Positions 61,173 to 64,000 of a stretch of DNA of 64,000 nt are shown here, one piece after another. The notes beneath the pieces are model-generated. The model was not told the origin of the DNA. It made no database searches and was given only the letters and a program-made list of their open reading frames with translations. Source of the DNA: Phoronis australis (lineage: Eukaryota > Phoronida > Phoronidae); contig NMRA01000074.1 of NCBI GenBank assembly GCA_002633005.1, positions 835,097 through 899,096 of the forward strand, given 5' to 3'. Made by a program: the position numbers and the translations under genes. How positions within the stretch are numbered: the first letter of the stretch is position 1; every line of letters starts with the position of its first letter.

Positions 61173-61420
61173 AGGCCGTTCCAAGAAAACTGACTTAGCT
61201 AAGACAAATCTTAAATTTCAGTCAAACTTAAAATAAAACTTAAGTTTGTCTCAGGTCCTTTTCAAGAAAGATATCTGAACTTTGACTTAAGTTTTTGGCT
61301 TAATTTTTACCTTAATTTTGACTGATTAAACCGGGTATAGAAGTTTCAAAGTTTGGAGGTTGAGACAAATCTTAGACTTAAGTCAAAATGAACTTACGTC
61401 AGTTTCTTGGAACGGGCCCC
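61173..61420. mobile_element. MITE-like element with terminal inverted repeats
   Basis: The left end GGCCGTTCCAAGAAAACTGAC pairs with the right end, which read in reverse is GGGCCCGTTCCAAGAAACTG. Inside, AAATCTTA and ACTTAAGT phrases also mirror each other. About 250 bp, no open frame. Confidence 0.75.
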
Positions 61421-61439
61421 TGAGCAGAAGACTTAGGAT

Positions 61440-62290
61440 GACGTTAACTTTCGAATTTGTTCATTACAACTGCTGAGCATAGTGGCAATTTGGTTTTTGT
61501 GTCCACGGATGAATCTCTTTTCCTCTTCGCAAGGTCTTTCTGAAATTTAGCAGATGTTTTCCTATGGAGATGGCAACAGGTGGCACCAGTGTCTGACCAA
61601 TCCTACTACAGCTGTGACAATTTTATTTAATGTTTGCCTCTGTAGCTTCAATGTTCCTTGATGGTTTTTCATAAAATTTTGCAAACAAGTTTCTATTATG
61701 AAGATTACGGCAGCTTTGCTTTTTGTGTTGGATTCGTGATATTATGCACCAACTTGTGGTCATTTTAATATTTTTAGTTTTTTTCGTTAGCTTCAGAACA
61801 GTATATCTCAAACTGCGCAGAGGAACATGGAAATTGGCAGATGTGTTTCTTCTGACAAGAGCATGACTGACATGGATTTTCAAACGGGTTCAACTACTGT
61901 GGTGCCCCCTAGTGAATTTTTTCACTTACATGGCATTATCTCCTAAACCCCTTGCAAGATGTTTTTGAAATTTTGCAATTTTTTTTGTATTAATTTTTCA
62001 CTTGGGAGCAGTTGGATGGATTCGATAACTGCTGTGGTTTCTAATGGCAAGTTTTTCTTTGTTTCTTTGGAGTTCTCCGATGAAATTTTCTCAAATTCAG
62101 CAAATAAATTTGAGAGACGACAATGCCTTCCCATGTTTGGATGGGTTAAAGGTATTCTGAGTCATTTAATTGCTATTTTATGATACTATTAAAAATGCGT
62201 AGACGCATACCGTTTGCAATGCAGTTGTAAGCACGTTTCGACTCTATACGTACTTTGCTTTTGTTATGAAATGTGGCAAGTACGTTTCTG
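61440..62290 (+). repeat. Degenerate TAGTGG-family element
   Basis: Worn monomers with GCACCAACTTGTGGTCATTTT and GTGGTGCCCCCTAGTGAATTTT, and a tail remnant near 62,220 (GCAGTTGTAAGCACGTTTCGACTC). Fragments continue to about 62,500. Confidence 0.6.
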
Positions 62291-64000
62291 TTAAAGAGGC
62301 AACAACTTGTTCCAGTTTTTCTCATAGACCTGACTTAATGCACGCCTCCTAGTGACCACTCTTATTATAGTTAGTCTGTTTATGACATATTTCGCTCTAT
62401 CCAGCACCCTAGAAATTGATACTGGGAGGGGTATGACTGACCATTATTTTTTGACAGTTTTAACTAGTGTAACACCCTTGTGATCAGTCTTGACTGTGGA
62501 TGATTACCACAGTACTTTGCCTTGCTTTTTTACCATCTTCGCAATTGTGCTTATTTAGGTCTGGAGACTATTGCAGGTTAACTGTCATGCAACCCTTATA
62601 GACTATTTTAAGTTCACTAGCATTGCTCCCTGTAGTGTGAATGTTTGAAATGGTAGTTCCTTGTTATCTTCAATATATGCCACGCTCACAATGGGTACCT
62701 GTCAAGGCTCTGCATTCCTGTTTTGTTTGTGGAAACCTCTGGCTGAAATTAGATGGGAAATTGACATTAAACCAACTATCCTACTGATCGTACTGTTGTT
62801 TTTAATATGCATATTGTATGAGTACATGATAATTGCACAAACCTGTTGGTCAACTGTAACAATATTTCCAACATTTAGCATAACAAGCAAAACTCATTAA
62901 TATATTTTGTGGGTTAAGTTTGGTAGCAATTAAGAAGAAATTGTCTTGGGTTTCAGTTAAATTGCAGCTACAGCAAAGACAATGTATATACACGATGGTA
63001 TCATTTGTGGACATACTACCAGTTACCAAGTCTTTATGTAATCTACATTGTATATGCTAACATGAAGCTAAATGTTGCCACATAGTGCTGTCATCTCATT
63101 CTACTCGGTGGGTTCCACGCAGACTGAAATGCACAACTGTATCCCATTAAATTGGCATAGAATGTAAAAAACTAATCCGCATTTAGTCAAAGTTGTTATC
63201 TGTGACTGAAACAGAAGTCAAACTGTTCATCAGGTATTTTGAGGGTTTGGTAAAGATTTTGAATTTCTGTCGATGTCGAAGCATTTTCCTTTAGTTTTGA
63301 ATTTCATCATAAAAACAATCTGTAAACTGCTTGTCACTTCATCTATTTTACTTCCACGAAGCAAAGCATGTCTCCTTATTTGGTATGACAAACAAAGATG
63401 TATCACATTTCCCTGATATGAAAAATGTGACCTTTGACTTCTATGCACTTGGGAAATATTTACTGGGTAATTCTTTGAGGGGCATGCGCGCAAGTATATT
63501 TATTAGGGGCAGATAATTTGAATGCTGTAGTGGGATGAAAGAGTTCCTATTATGGCAGCTGTGTTTCAAAGATGGTGAATCTGAAGAAATTTTCTAGAAA
63601 TTCTTGCAATATTGAAAGTGAATAACTCTCATGTTTATAGTTCTATGTATACCACTTTCAACTATGTACTGTCTACAATCCAGACATGATGCTTCCCGAT
63701 TTTTGGGTTTGTCATCATTTTCCTTGTACGTTGAATTCTGTGTATTCTTCAACAAATGAATATCACCTAAAAATAACTGTCATGCAAGCATCCCAAAGAA
63801 GTACATTTGCCACAATCTGTTTAAAGAGTATTTTTATGAATTTTCGCATTCCACGGCTTTTTTACTTAGGCCTTATATATTATTCATATAATTTCGCTAC
63901 TTCTTGCTTACTTGAATTATTGGCTGATCTGCATTTTTGGGCAGAGTCGACTACCTCTGTGTCTCCAATCACTATTTTAATGACTATAAATCACCAGTTG

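Larger units (their letters stand above)
59428..64000. other. Downstream of last visible caspase exon
   Basis: Expected to be intron, because the small subunit is unfinished (about 40-50 residues of fold still missing). Scanning for the expected final motif, a FTLRKKL-like end, found none. It contains two worn TAGTGG elements and a MITE-like element. Confidence 0.5.

Overview
The window is animal nuclear DNA: intron-rich genes with clean GT/AG splice sites, many interspersed repeats, one 667-base gap and two single-N joins. The protein families (group A scavenger-receptor cysteine-rich domains, an SR-rich cyclophilin, a caspase with two death-effector domains) and the many hairpin-type repeats suggest a marine invertebrate, possibly an invertebrate deuterostome. 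The sequence alone does not fix the species. Exons were assembled by hand from splice sites and reading-frame phase, so coordinates at junctions are inferences, although every junction listed for the cyclophilin and caspase genes keeps the frame.

Layout. (1) About 1.8-11 kb, minus strand: part of a secreted or membrane SRCR gene with two complete SRCR domains, each built from a 154-nt plus a 179-nt exon, and a few tentative flanking exons. One of these looks like a degenerate trypsin-like fragment. (2) About 11.9-16.3 kb, plus strand: the 3' part of a small gene for a cysteine-rich, probably zinc-binding protein with a basic Ser/Arg/Lys tail. I could not name its family. (3) 18,757-35,761, minus strand: a complete SR-cyclophilin (PPIG/NKTR type), 14 coding exons, about 1,090 residues. 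An N-terminal peptidyl-prolyl isomerase is followed by a long RS tail of the kind associated with nuclear speckles and splicing. (4) 38,489 to beyond 59,427, plus strand: an initiator caspase of the caspase-8/10 type. It has DED, DED, a long proline-rich and acidic linker, a coiled-coil-like segment, then the protease with active-site His and QACQG. The final exon lies outside the window or was not found. Genes 3 and 4 are divergent, with start codons 2.7 kb apart.

Repeats. The main structural signal is a repeat family that fills much of the caspase introns and also occurs in and just downstream of the cyclophilin gene. It is built from a monomer of about 143 bp ending in the phrase CCTAGTGGC, arranged as a three-monomer cycle (A-B-C, about 430 bp). 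The best-preserved copy is bounded by a 30-nt hairpin head and a tail hairpin, with exactly complementary 10-bp ends. All copies I could orient lie in the sense direction of the neighbouring or host gene. Other repeats are two copies of a fold-back element of about 0.5 kb near the caspase 5' end, a MITE-like element at 61.2 kb, an inverted repeat pair at 8.4/10.1 kb, a dispersed repeat at 12.1/33.5 kb, and a near-identical tandem block at 26.4-28.4 kb. That block duplicates one cyclophilin exon across a single N and is probably two haplotypes assembled side by side.
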